This document shows positions 49,016-56,307 of a DNA stretch of 64,000 bases, in pieces. This DNA is from Caulobacter sp. Lineage in GTDB: Bacteria; Pseudomonadota; Alphaproteobacteria; Caulobacterales; Caulobacteraceae. Under the pieces are notes generated by a model. It made no database searches. It was given only the letters and a program-made list of their open reading frames with translations, and was not told the DNA's origin. The DNA is taken from NCBI GenBank assembly GCA_030645575.1, contig JAUSMJ010000077.1:42008-106007 (forward strand), read 5' to 3'. The position numbers were made by a program, and so were the translations under genes. The first letter of the stretch is position 1. Each line of letters starts with the position of its first letter.

Positions 49016-50032
49016 CTACTTCCAGGCCCGGAAGTGTTTCGACAGCTTCAGCCCCTGCCGCAGGTAGTGGGAGCCGTCCTCGCCGTAGAGCCGCGTCGGG
49101 CGGGCGGTCAGCGGCTCGTAGACCAGCCGGGCCACGGTCTGGCCGTCCTCCAGCAGGAACGGCGTCTCGTGGCTGCGCACCTCGAGCACCCCCTTGGAAC
49201 CGCGCGAACGGGTCTCGTCCGTGCCAAAGCCCGGATCGAAGAAGCCGGCGTAGTGGACGCGGAACTCGCCGACGGCCGGGTCGATCGGGGTCATCTCGGC
49301 CGCCTGATCGACGGGGATCTCGATGTCGTCCTTGGAGGCCAGGATGTAGAACTCGTTGGGATCGAGCAGCAGCTCGCCCTTGGGCGACTCCAGCAGCTCC
49401 CAGAAGTCGCGCGGGTCGTGGCCGTCTTCCTTGTCCAGGTCGATGACCCCGGCGTGGCGCCGGCCGCGGAAGCCGGCCATGCCGCTCGACAGATCGACCC
49501 CGACGTTACGCATCGACAGCTTGGCCGGCGTGCCGCGCTTGAGCCGCAGCTGGTTCAGCCGCGTGCCGGACCGGACCAGCACCGAGAAGGTCTGGGGCGC
49601 GACCTCGATATACAGCGGGCCGGTATAGCCCTCGGCCACGTCGTCGAAGGCCGGGCCGTGGTCGGTCAGCAGTCGCACGAACACATCGACCCGGCCGCTG
49701 GAGCTCTTGGGATTGCCGCGCGCGGAGATGCCCGGCGGCAGGGCCAGCCGCTCCTGCACCTCGGCGATATAGACGCAGCCGCGCTCGAGCACCGCGCCCC
49801 TGGTCAGGTCCAGCTCGTGCATGGCCACGTCCGGCAGGCGGTCCATGACCTTGCGCCGCCCGGGCAGGAAGGAGGCCCGCACCCGCCAGCAGCGTTCGCC
49901 CAGCCTCAGGTCGAGACTGGCCGGCTGGACCTGGTCGGAGTCGAACGGCGTGAGCGATCCGATGGCCCCCTGGGCGATCAGGTCCTCGATCGATTGGCAG
50001 GGAAGAATCCCGGCGGCGTGAGCGTCATTCAT
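49016..50032 (-). CDS. 2'-deoxycytidine 5'-triphosphate deaminase, long form
   Basis: A 338-residue protein of the Dcd/dUTPase superfamily, about twice the size of Escherichia coli Dcd because the trimer fold is duplicated. FDSDQVQPASLDLRLGERCW begins the first unit; ARGNPKSSSGRVDVFVRLLT is the active-site segment; GFFDPGFG and LEVRSHETPFLLEDGQTVAR LVYE mark the second. It supplies dUTP for thymidylate synthesis. ATG 50030-50032 was chosen over a longer ORF. Confidence 0.9.
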   Translation of the reverse strand: MNDAHAAGILPCQSIEDLIAQGAIGSLTPFDSDQVQPASLDLRLGERCWRVRASFLPGRRKVMDRLPDVAMHELDLTRGAVLERGCVYIAEVQERLALPPGISARGNPKSSSGRVDVFVRLLTDHGPAFDDVAEGYTGPLYIEVAPQTFSVLVRSGTRLNQLRLKRGTPAKLSMRNVGVDLSSGMAGFRGRRHAGVIDLDKEDGHDPRDFWELLESPKGELLLDPNEFYILASKDDIEIPVDQAAEMTPIDPAVGEFRVHYAGFFDPGFGTDETRSRGSKGVLEVRSHETPFLLEDGQTVARLVYEPLTARPTRLYGEDGSHYLRQGLKLSKHFRAWK

Positions 50033-50098
50033 CGTCGGGCCATTACTCACGACCCGGGGCGACAAAGGCAAGGGCCCGCTGGCCCCGAACCGCCGCTT

Positions 50099-50308
50099 TT
50101 AGGAATGCGCCCTGGCGCCGCCCGGCGAGAGCACATAGATCCCGGCCCCCACTCCGAACAGCATCAGCGCCTCCGTCAGCGTGCCGATGGCCCGCATCTC
50201 GACGGGCGACCACCGGGCGATCGCCTCGCCCAGCACCAGCAGGACGATGTTGATCGCCCCCAGAACACCGAGAATGGCGGCGAACACGCGGAACACCATC
50301 GCAATCAT
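50099..50308 (-). CDS. Small two-helix membrane protein
   Basis: A 69-residue protein with two helices: VFRVFAAILGVLGAINIVLL and LTEALMLFGVGAGIYVLSP. No motif is recognised. It lies alone between the deaminase gene and a long palindrome. Confidence 0.5.
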   Translation of the reverse strand: MIAMVFRVFAAILGVLGAINIVLLVLGEAIARWSPVEMRAIGTLTEALMLFGVGAGIYVLSPGGARAHS

Positions 50309-50391
50309 GGGAACCCTCCCCTCCGAGCCTCATGGCTTAACCATAGCCTGAAAAACACGGACTCTGTCGAGGTTCCACGGAACGGCGTTCC

Positions 50392-50478
50392 GGGAATTCG
50401 GTGACAGTTTGCGAATTGCGATCGCGCGGGCGGCCGACGGCGTGACGGCGGCAATTCGCAAACTGTCACCGAATTCCC
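50392..50478. repeat. GAATTCGGTGACAGTTT palindrome, copy 1
   Basis: Perfect 28-bp arms (50392-50419 and 50451-50478, beginning GGGAATTCGGTGACAG) around a 31-nt GC-rich loop. A second copy with the same arms lies at 61832-61934. It sits 66 nt before metZ. Confidence 0.85.
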
Positions 50479-50544
50479 CTCGCTCTTGACCTGACAGGGC
50501 CCTTTCCTGTTGATGCCGCCACCTTTGACGAGAAAGCCGTAGCC

Positions 50545-51732
50545 ATGGCCGAAGACCCCAATGCCTGGGAGCCCGCCACCCGTCTGATCCGCGGCGGCCT
50601 GGCGCGCAGCAACCAGGGCGAGATCTCCGAGGCCCTCTATCTGACGCAGAGCTTCGCCTACGAGAGCGCCGGCGCGGCCGACCGGCGGTTCTCCGGCGAG
50701 GACCCCGGCTACGTCTATTCGCGCTACGCCAACCCGACGACGCAGATCTTCGAGGACAAGCTGGCCCTGCTGGAGGGCGCGCAGTACTGCCGGGCCCTGG
50801 CCTCGGGCATGGCGGCCGTGCATGTGGCCCTGACCGGCCTGCTGCGCGCGGGCGACCATCTGGTGGCCGGCCGGGCGCTGTTCGGCTCGTGCAACTGGAT
50901 CGTCCAGACCTGGCTGCCGCGCTTCGGCGTCGAGACCACGCTCGTGGACGCGACCGATCTGAAGGCCTGGGAAGCGGCCATGCGGCCGAACACGAAGGTC
51001 GTGCTGCTGGAGAGCCCGGCCAACCCGCTGCTGGAGATCACCGACATCGCCGCGGTGGCCGCCATCGCCCACGCCGCCGGCGCGAAGGTGGTGGTGGACA
51101 ACGTCTTCGCCACGCCGATCTTCCAGAAGCCGCTGACGCTGGGCGCCGACGTGGTGGTCTATTCGGCGACCAAGCACATCGACGGCCAGGGCCGGGTGCT
51201 GGGCGGGGCGATCCTCGGGGACAAGGCCCTGCTGGAGGACGCCTATCGCGACATCATCCGCCACACGGGCCCGGCGCTGTCGCCCTTCAACGCCTGGGTG
51301 CTGATCAAGGGGCTGGAGACGCTGGACCTGCGCGTGCGTCGGGAAACCGAGACCGCCGCCGCCCTGGCCGACCTGGTCGGCGACCACCGGGCGGTCAAAC
51401 GCGTGCTCTATCCGGGCCGCGCCGACCACCCCCAGGCGGCTGTCGCCCGGGCGCAGATGAGCGGCTTTTCCAACCTGCTGGCCTTCGACCTGGGCAGCCG
51501 CGAGGCCGCCTGGCGGTTCCTCGACGCGCTGGAGATCATCGACATCTCCAACAACCTGGGCGACGCCAAGTCGATGGCCACGCACCCGTCAACGACGACT
51601 CACCGGGCCATGCCAGAGGCGAATCGTCTGGAGATCGGCCTGACCGAGGGCTACGTGCGCATGTCGGTCGGGCTGGAGGACGTCAAGGACCTCTCCCGCG
51701 ACGTCGAAAGGGCGCTGGACGCCGCCGCCTGA
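50545..51732 (+). CDS. metZ: O-succinylhomoserine sulfhydrylase
   Basis: Joins sulfide to O-succinylhomoserine to form homocysteine for methionine synthesis. The 395-residue PLP enzyme shows YSRYANPTTQIFEDKLALLE, LASGMAAVHVAL, LLESPANPLLEITDI, VVDNVFATPIFQKPL and the PLP lysine in YSATKHIDGQGR. The C-terminal THPSTTTHRAMPEANRLEIG and YVRMSVGLED are typical. MetZ is distinguished from MetB/MetC by overall likeness only. I could not see a SAM-II riboswitch in the short upstream gap. Confidence 0.92.
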   Translation: MAEDPNAWEPATRLIRGGLARSNQGEISEALYLTQSFAYESAGAADRRFSGEDPGYVYSRYANPTTQIFEDKLALLEGAQYCRALASGMAAVHVALTGLLRAGDHLVAGRALFGSCNWIVQTWLPRFGVETTLVDATDLKAWEAAMRPNTKVVLLESPANPLLEITDIAAVAAIAHAAGAKVVVDNVFATPIFQKPLTLGADVVVYSATKHIDGQGRVLGGAILGDKALLEDAYRDIIRHTGPALSPFNAWVLIKGLETLDLRVRRETETAAALADLVGDHRAVKRVLYPGRADHPQAAVARAQMSGFSNLLAFDLGSREAAWRFLDALEIIDISNNLGDAKSMATHPSTTTHRAMPEANRLEIGLTEGYVRMSVGLEDVKDLSRDVERALDAAA

Positions 51733-51742
51733 GCAAGAGGCC

Positions 51743-52174
51743 ATGGCTCGCATCAACCGCCGGGGCAGCCCGGACAGTCCGGTCTACGAAGCCCGCACGG
51801 GAGACATCCTGGTGCGGGTCTCGCCCAGCTATACGCCCGAGGAATCGAGCCCCGCGAACGGCCGCTGGATCTGGATCTACACCATCGAGATCGAGAACCA
51901 TGGCGCCGACACCGTCACCCTGACCTCTCGCCACTGGGTGATCACCGACGGCCGCAACCGGATCGAGGAAGTGCGCGGCGCCGGCGTGGTCGGCGAACAG
52001 CCGGTGCTCGGCCCGCGCGAGGCGTTCCGCTACCAGTCCGGCTGCCCGCTGACGACGCCGTCGGGGGCCATGCGCGGGACCTACCAGATGGTCACGGCCG
52101 GCGGCGAGGCGTTCGAGGTGACGATCCCCGAATTCTCGCTGCACCTGCCGGGCGCGCGGCGGCGGCTGAACTAG
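51743..52174 (+). CDS. apaG: ApaG protein
   Basis: A 143-residue fibronectin-like domain protein. DILVRVSPSYTPEESSPANG RWIWIYTIEIENHG, then VTLTSRHWVITDGRNRIEEV RGAGVVGEQPVL and FRYQSGCPLTTPSGAMRGTY QMV are the ApaG signatures. The exact role (once linked to cobalt/magnesium efflux and Ap4A levels) is unsettled. It starts 10 nt after metZ and is probably cotranscribed. Its stop shares CTAG with the convergent gene. Confidence 0.95.
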   Translation: MARINRRGSPDSPVYEARTGDILVRVSPSYTPEESSPANGRWIWIYTIEIENHGADTVTLTSRHWVITDGRNRIEEVRGAGVVGEQPVLGPREAFRYQSGCPLTTPSGAMRGTYQMVTAGGEAFEVTIPEFSLHLPGARRRLN

Positions 52175-52380
52175 GAACTGGGTGCAGTGGGGGGCGGACG
52201 GTCCGCCCGCGCCTCGGCCTCGGCCTGTACCCGCGTGAAGTAGTCGGGGTCATGCGCGGTCATCCGCGCCGCGTAGCGCTTGAGCTGCCGGTGCAGCAGC
52301 CGGTACTTCGCCTCGATCTCGGCCTCTTCCTCCGAACTCACGGGCTCGGGTTTCGGCCGGCGGTCCCTGGATTTTGTCAT
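52171..52380 (-). CDS. Hypothetical 69-residue charged protein
   Basis: Reads MTKSRDRRPKPEPVSSEEEA then EIEAKYRLLHRQLKRYAARM. It is highly charged and mostly helical, with no domain I know. ATG 52378-52380 follows GGAGACC. The ordered charge pattern and clean ribosome site favour a real gene. Confidence 0.55.
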   Translation of the reverse strand: MTKSRDRRPKPEPVSSEEEAEIEAKYRLLHRQLKRYAARMTAHDPDYFTRVQAEAEARADRPPPTAPSS

Positions 52381-52956
52381 GGCGGTCTCCTCGCAACTGC
52401 GGTGAATTCGGAATTCCCGCGCGTCCCCGCGCATGGCGACGCCGCTTCACGGGGGGTGAAGGCAGGGAGGATGCGGCGCGCTCCGGTCTTGCCCGGATGT
52501 CTGTTTGTAGAGGGTGCAAGAGTGGACAGGACCGTCACGCGCCGCGAAGTCCGTTTTCCGGTGGCCGCCGGTAGGCAGCCCTCTTAGGGCTTGGCCGGCA
52601 GAAGCCTCCGGCGGGCGGGGGGCGGCGAAGCCCTCCCCGGACCGTGAGCGTAACCCCCGCCCACCTGTCGCCCGTCCGGCCAGGGGTCGCTCCGCTTCCC
52701 GCTCCGCGCCCTGCTCCAACGCCGGCGACAAAGGGACCTGAACGACTGGCGCCGGGCGGACATCCCGCTCGAACTCCATCCCGCCGCCGCATCGGATCGC
52801 CTGGCCGTAGCGCCCTCCCCTGCAGCGGGACGAGGGAGAGTATGGGGGCGGTTTGGAGGGGTGATGGACAGATTGTTTCGCGCGGCCGGAAAGACGGCGC
52901 GAAGGTGTGGGATTTCAGCCGGTTACGCGCGGAGATCGCCGGCAAGCCCCCGGACC

Positions 52957-53115
52957 TTCCTCTCCCGTTTGGGAGAGGGGGACCATGCGAAGCATGGTGG
53001 AGAGGGATGCGCGGTGGCGGCAGGCCGCACACGATCGATCCGGACCTCCCGGCAACCGCCTCCGCCTCCCTCTCCACCAGCCTTCGGCTGGTCCCCCTCT
53101 CCCAAGAGGGAGAGG
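52957..53115. repeat. CCTCTCCC palindrome
   Basis: CTCTCCCGTTTGGGAGAG, ACCATGCGAAGCATGGT and GGAGAGGG at the left pair with CCCTCTCC, ACCAGCCTTCGGCTGGT and CTCTCCCAAGAGGGAGAG at the right. The same build (outer CTCTCCC hairpins, inner ACCA hairpins) recurs with changed loops at 26691. Confidence 0.75.
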
Positions 53116-53121
53116 AAGCCC

Positions 53122-53184
53122 TTGATCTCACGCAGGCCAGCCTGCCGGACGGCCCAGGTCAGTCCGCCGACGCGGGCCCTGCGC
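53122..53184 (+). repeat. Fold-back repeat, partial copy 1
   Basis: About 63 bp nearly identical to 54073-54135 (GATCTCACGCAGGCCAGCC, GGACGGCCCAGGTCAGTCC). It stops after GGGCCCTGCG, so the right half of the fold-back is missing. It lies just upstream of the vapBC-type pair; the full copy is just downstream. Confidence 0.75.
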
Positions 53185-53239
53185 GGCCACGAAAGCCCTT
53201 CCCCCTGGAGGGGGGAAGGGAGCGTTCCGCTGGAACCCC

Positions 53240-53259
53240 ATGCTATCATGTGATAGCAT
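53240..53259. promoter_or_regulatory. Operator of the second toxin-antitoxin pair
   Basis: ATGCTATCA-TG-TGATAGCAT, a perfect 9-bp palindrome ending 6 nt before the antitoxin ATG. Its AT-richness in a GC-rich background and its position suggest the autorepression site, overlapping the -10 of a leaderless or nearly leaderless transcript. Confidence 0.65.
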
Positions 53260-53265
53260 TCACGC

Positions 53266-53499
53266 ATGGCCCAGCTCCTCGTTCGCGGCATCTCGCCTGA
53301 TCTGGTCAAGGCCCTCAAGGCCCGCGCCGCCAGCCACGGCCGCAGCGCCGAGGCCGAGCATCGCCTGATCCTCGAGGAACAGCTCAAGCCCCCCGTGAGT
53401 GATTTCTGGGAACGGGCGCGGGCGGCGCGCGATGAGTTGCGCGGCAAGATCACGGGCAACTCGGCCGATCTGATCCACGAAGAACGCATGAAGCGGTGA
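53266..53499 (+). CDS. FitA/VapB-type ribbon-helix-helix antitoxin
   Basis: A 77-residue antitoxin. AQLLVRGISPDLVKALKARA ASHGRSAEAEHRLILEEQL is the FitA-like ribbon-helix-helix domain; FWERARAARDELRGKI is the toxin-binding tail. It overlaps the toxin GTG start by 4 nt. It belongs to a different antitoxin class from the AbrB-fold VapB at 4926. Confidence 0.9.
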   Translation: MAQLLVRGISPDLVKALKARAASHGRSAEAEHRLILEEQLKPPVSDFWERARAARDELRGKITGNSADLIHEERMKR

Positions 53500-53903
53500 C
53501 GGTCGTCGTCGATGCCTCGGTCGCGGCGAAGTGGGTGCTCCCGGAAGACGGGGAGGACGCGGCCAAGGCCCTGCTGTCCGAGGATCTGACCGCGCCGGGC
53601 CTTTGGCTCCTCGAAGCGGGCAACGCCATCTGGAAGCGGGTTCAGCGGGGCGAGTTTCCTCCGTCCGAGGGCGACGACCTGCTGGCCATCCTGGCCGCCG
53701 CCCCGGTCCGCACGACGCCGGTCGAACGCGACCTGGCCGCCGCCCTCTCGCTCGCCACAACGCTGAAACACCCGATCTACGACTGCCTCTACCTGGCCGC
53801 CGCGATCCGCGAGGATACGGTGGTGGTGACCGACGATGGGCGGTTCGCGCGGGCGGTGGCGGGGACGGGGTACGCGGGGCGGGTCAGGCGGTTGGGGGCG
53901 TAG
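53496..53903 (+). CDS. vapC: PIN-domain toxin (VapC/FitB type)
   Basis: A 135-residue RNase. VVVDASVAAKWVLPEDG has the first Asp, LLEAGNAIWKRVQRGE the Glu, HPIYDCLYLAAAI the third acidic residue and VVVTDDGRFARAV the last. GTG 53496 overlaps the antitoxin stop. The pair is enclosed by repeat elements on both sides. Confidence 0.9.
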   Translation: MTVVVDASVAAKWVLPEDGEDAAKALLSEDLTAPGLWLLEAGNAIWKRVQRGEFPPSEGDDLLAILAAAPVRTTPVERDLAAALSLATTLKHPIYDCLYLAAAIREDTVVVTDDGRFARAVAGTGYAGRVRRLGA

Positions 53904-53907
53904 GTCG

Positions 53908-54065
53908 CCTTCTCCCCTTGCGGGAGAAGGTGGCCGCGCAGCGGCCGGATGAGGGGTCTCGCGGACGGATCGGAGTAGCGGACCGGGTTCCGACGCGGCG
54001 CCAGCCTTCAACCCCTCATCCGACCCCGCTCCGCGGGGCCACCTTCTCCCGCAAGGGGAGAAGGG
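53908..54065. repeat. CCTTCTCCCCTTGCGGGAGAAGG palindrome
   Basis: The left part CCTTCTCCCCTTGCGGGAGAAG GTGGCCGCG and right part GGGGCCACC, TTCTCCCGCAAGGGGAGAAGG are complementary, with GGATGAGGGG/CCCCTCATCC inside. The 53904-54251 gap holds only this element and the fold-back repeat at 54078. Confidence 0.8.
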
Positions 54066-54077
54066 ACCGCGCCCTTG

Positions 54078-54207
54078 ATCTCATGCAGGCCAGCCTGCCG
54101 GACGGTCCAGGTCAGTCCGCCGACGCAGGCCCTGCGGGCCTGTCGCTCCGCGACGCGAAGCGCCCTTGAGTGACCTGGACCGTCCGGCGATCATCTCGGC
54201 ATGAGAT
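54078..54207 (+). repeat. Fold-back repeat, full copy
   Basis: The ends ATCTCATGC (54078-54086) and GCATGAGAT (54199-54207) are complementary, and 54097-54114 pairs perfectly over 18 bp with 54171-54188. The middle (GTCGCTCCGCGACGCGAAGC) forms another hairpin. The copy at 63083-63215 has the same plan in the other orientation. It may be transcribed as a structured RNA. Confidence 0.75.
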
Positions 54208-54251
54208 GAAGGGGTTGGTGGGGGCGTGAGCCGCTTCGGGGCTACAGGCCA

Positions 54252-54683
54252 TCAGACGATTTCCGCCCAAGCCTCCGTTGCAAGCGCCTCAAGCAGCTCG
54301 GATTTTGTATCGCTGTACCGCCGGACGGCTGCGTGCGCTGCGAGCCCCGGCTCTGGCTCGTGAACCACCCGAATGGCTATGCCGTGATCCGCACACGCCG
54401 CCTTGATCCTTCCGACCTGACCGCGAACGAAGCAGTCTTTCGGCTTGACCGAAACCACCGCACTGAATTCGTTGACGGCAGTAGCATTTTGTTGCGCCTC
54501 AGTTCCAGAATGGAATTCCAACCAAACTGCCGACAGGTAGTTTTCCTTACCTCGCAAGCGGAATGCGTCGGCAAAGACGCCTAAAACGGCTCCGCTATTG
54601 GGATCGCGGATGACTGACCTATTCCGAACCCACCGGAGTAGGTGCTGATCATCCGCAATTGGTCTAACCACCAAGGAGATCAT
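54252..54683 (-). CDS. Third gene of the TIGR04255 operon, unknown
   Basis: A 143-residue protein: MISLVVRPIADDQHLLRWVR, NPNSGAVLGVFADAFRLRGK (with DP before NSG) and ENYLSAVWLEFHSGTEAQQN. A later helix-rich part ends RRYSDTKSELLEALATEAWA. I do not recognise a fold. It overlaps the middle gene by 20 nt. The lower GC content than the surrounding genes suggests transfer together with its partners. Confidence 0.7.
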   Translation of the reverse strand: MISLVVRPIADDQHLLRWVRNRSVIRDPNSGAVLGVFADAFRLRGKENYLSAVWLEFHSGTEAQQNATAVNEFSAVVSVKPKDCFVRGQVGRIKAACADHGIAIRVVHEPEPGLAAHAAVRRYSDTKSELLEALATEAWAEIV

Positions 54684-55290
54684 CCAGACGGTATGGTGCC
54701 AGCACCTGCGGAAGAAGGTCGCTGCGATTTCGACCAACAGCCTTAACGGCTTGCCCGCAGATGCTGGTCGAAACCATCCAGCGAACCTGATCCTTCGCAA
54801 GACACTCGATCGTCAAACGCGCCTCGCCGCCAACCCAACCCGCAATGATCTCGCCCGTCGATGTTGCACCGAGGGAGGGCCGATTTCGCGCCTTCAAGAC
54901 CAACAGCATTCGCAGCATCGTCTTGTACGACCAGACCTCGGGCAGTTGGTCGCCAAAGTCCCACTCATCGGCGTCCAGGAGATCGTCGAGCTGGCGAAAG
55001 ATACCTGAACGCCAACCCGCGTCGAGATGCATGGCGAGCTGCGCCGTACTCACCTTCAGATCGACAAGCCGATCGTAGATTTGCTCGGCTTCGGTTCCCG
55101 GCTGCAGCCGGAGCACAGTGGTTTCGCTAGAGCCTCCGGTCGCCCTTTCACTTGAGAAAGCCAAGGGTGCTAGGGCAGCTGATCCGCGATAGGACGACGA
55201 GCCGGATAGCAGCGGCGAATCGCTCAGCAAAGGGAAGCCCTCGACGATCGGCCCTAGGCCAAGAGGGCCCTGGATTTGTCCGTGATGCAT
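54664..55290 (-). CDS. Middle gene of the TIGR04255 operon, unknown
   Basis: A 208-residue protein. The first ~60 residues are low-complexity and may be untranslated; an internal start is possible. The core IYDRLVDLKVSTAQLAMHLD AGWRSGIFRQLDDLLDADEW then PEVWSYKTMLRMLLVLKARN RPSLGATSTGEIIAGW looks like one compact domain. No catalytic motif is visible. It overlaps the first gene by 37 nt and the third by 20 nt, so the three are translationally coupled. Confidence 0.7.
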   Translation of the reverse strand: MHHGQIQGPLGLGPIVEGFPLLSDSPLLSGSSSYRGSAALAPLAFSSERATGGSSETTVLRLQPGTEAEQIYDRLVDLKVSTAQLAMHLDAGWRSGIFRQLDDLLDADEWDFGDQLPEVWSYKTMLRMLLVLKARNRPSLGATSTGEIIAGWVGGEARLTIECLAKDQVRWMVSTSICGQAVKAVGRNRSDLLPQVLAPYRLDDLLGG

Positions 55291-55973
55291 TCCTCAAACA
55301 CCTGATTTTTGGCCAGCTTAGCTTGTGCCAATAGGTTGACTATGTCGTCATCCGATTGGGGAACGTCAACATCGCAATACAAGTCTAAGTCGAGATTGTA
55401 GGAGACGTGACCGAAAAGGGCACGGTCGGCTGTACCAGCCTTCATGATCACCATGAAGGGTGTACCCTTAACAGGGGAGACCGCCGCGACCTGCCAAGTG
55501 TCGGCGAAGTTGCCGCTCGACTCGGGAAGCCTGATACCAATCCTAAGGTAGTCGTCGCTGTCTATCCGCTCAGTCTCCCCTATCGGAACGTCGATCCGAT
55601 TCTGAAAGCGAATCCCAATTCGGCCAACGCGATGGGGCCCAACCGCCTTTTTCCAACGCTTCCAAATTTCGAAGAATTCGGCCGTGAACGCCGTCCATCC
55701 GGGATACGGCGCAAGACTAGAAAAAGCGAGGCCCTGCCGGCGTGGCTGAGCGATAAACTCGCCGGTTTCCGACGCCAGTTTATATCCGATGCGGTCTGTT
55801 TCGGGTGCCTTGCCTGCCCCGAGTTTGACCTTGAACTCGTGCAGTTCTTGGGCCCTCGCATAACGCTTTTTGATTGATGCGGCAGCTTTATCGACGAGGT
55901 TATCGGGCACAGCGTCGGCTGTCCGGAACTCGATAATCGCTTCGAAAATCGGAGGCTTTTGATATTTAGCCAT
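55254..55973 (-). CDS. TIGR04255 family protein
   Basis: A 239-residue protein. The start KYQKPPIFEAIIEFRTADAV is the family mark (PP-x-x-EA-x-x-EFR), followed by FSSLAPYPGWTAFTAEFFEI WKRW and RVGRIGIRFQNRIDVP. TIGR04255 proteins are sporadically distributed and uncharacterised. It is the first gene of a three-gene operon with overlapping ends and sits next to a toxin-antitoxin pair in a repeat-rich accessory stretch, a setting typical of defence or selfish cassettes, though no such role is shown. Confidence 0.8.
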   Translation of the reverse strand: MAKYQKPPIFEAIIEFRTADAVPDNLVDKAAASIKKRYARAQELHEFKVKLGAGKAPETDRIGYKLASETGEFIAQPRRQGLAFSSLAPYPGWTAFTAEFFEIWKRWKKAVGPHRVGRIGIRFQNRIDVPIGETERIDSDDYLRIGIRLPESSGNFADTWQVAAVSPVKGTPFMVIMKAGTADRALFGHVSYNLDLDLYCDVDVPQSDDDIVNLLAQAKLAKNQVFEECITDKSRALLA

Positions 55974-56297
55974 AAGTGCCCGGACTCCTGCGCGACACCG
56001 TCGTACGGTCGGACCGATTATGACGCTCTTCCTGTCCAGTCCATAGATGCTGGCAAAAACAGTCAACATCCCCTTGCGTCAGTGCGCAACAGTCGGGGTC
56101 GCCCCCATCGATCTTACAAACGATTGAGGTACGCGGAACTGACGTCTGGGACTGATGCGGCCGATGATCATCCAATCTGACCTTTTTGTTTTGGGTGCGA
56201 TTGTCGGCTACCGAACGGATCGAAATTTGCGCCGAGGTCAGAACTAGCCGCCCTCGCTCTCCAGACTTGCGCTGCCCCCCTACCCCTACCCCTACCC
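55974..56297. other. 324 bp gap upstream of the TIGR04255 operon
   Basis: Short open frames on both strands lack ribosome sites. The stretch is less GC-rich than average and probably holds the operon promoter. Towards hslO it ends in the CCCCTA repeats. I see no other gene. Confidence 0.45.
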
Positions 56298-56307
56298 CTA
56301 CCCCTCC
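56275..56307 (-). repeat. (CCCCTA)n repeat, G-quadruplex-forming on the minus strand
   Basis: On the minus strand there are five G-runs of at least four (GGGGTA repeated, ending in six G) separated by TA, starting in the last codons of hslO. The hslO stop TAG lies in the first units, and later units repeat TAG in frame. The runs could fold as a G-quadruplex in the hslO mRNA end. Confidence 0.8.

Larger units (their letters stand above)
52381..53265. other. 885 bp without a convincing gene
   Basis: Open frames here run on both strands but have no ribosome sites, no domains and strongly biased Pro/Arg/Gly composition. The region 52450-52800 is GC-rich with several short hairpins (for example GCCGGCAGAAGCCTCCGGC) and may be decayed sequence or an unrecognised RNA. 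From 52957 it is repeats, listed separately, leading to the toxin-antitoxin operator at 53240. Confidence 0.5.

Noticed and set aside
50479..50544. SAM-II riboswitch before metZ
   Set aside because: The gap between the palindrome and the ATG is only 66 nt and shows neither the conserved pseudoknot segments nor the usual spacing.
52381..52956. RNase P RNA, tmRNA or another known structured RNA
   Set aside because: Hairpins are present, but I could not match the conserved cores of these RNAs on either strand; a covariance model search would decide.
54064..54250. tRNA-like gene in the fold-back repeat
   Set aside because: The cloverleaf proportions do not fit, and there is no TTCGA loop or CCA.
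56275..56307. True telomeric repeat or replicon end
   Set aside because: Only five units, in the middle of continuous sequence with hslO reading into it; better explained as a simple repeat.
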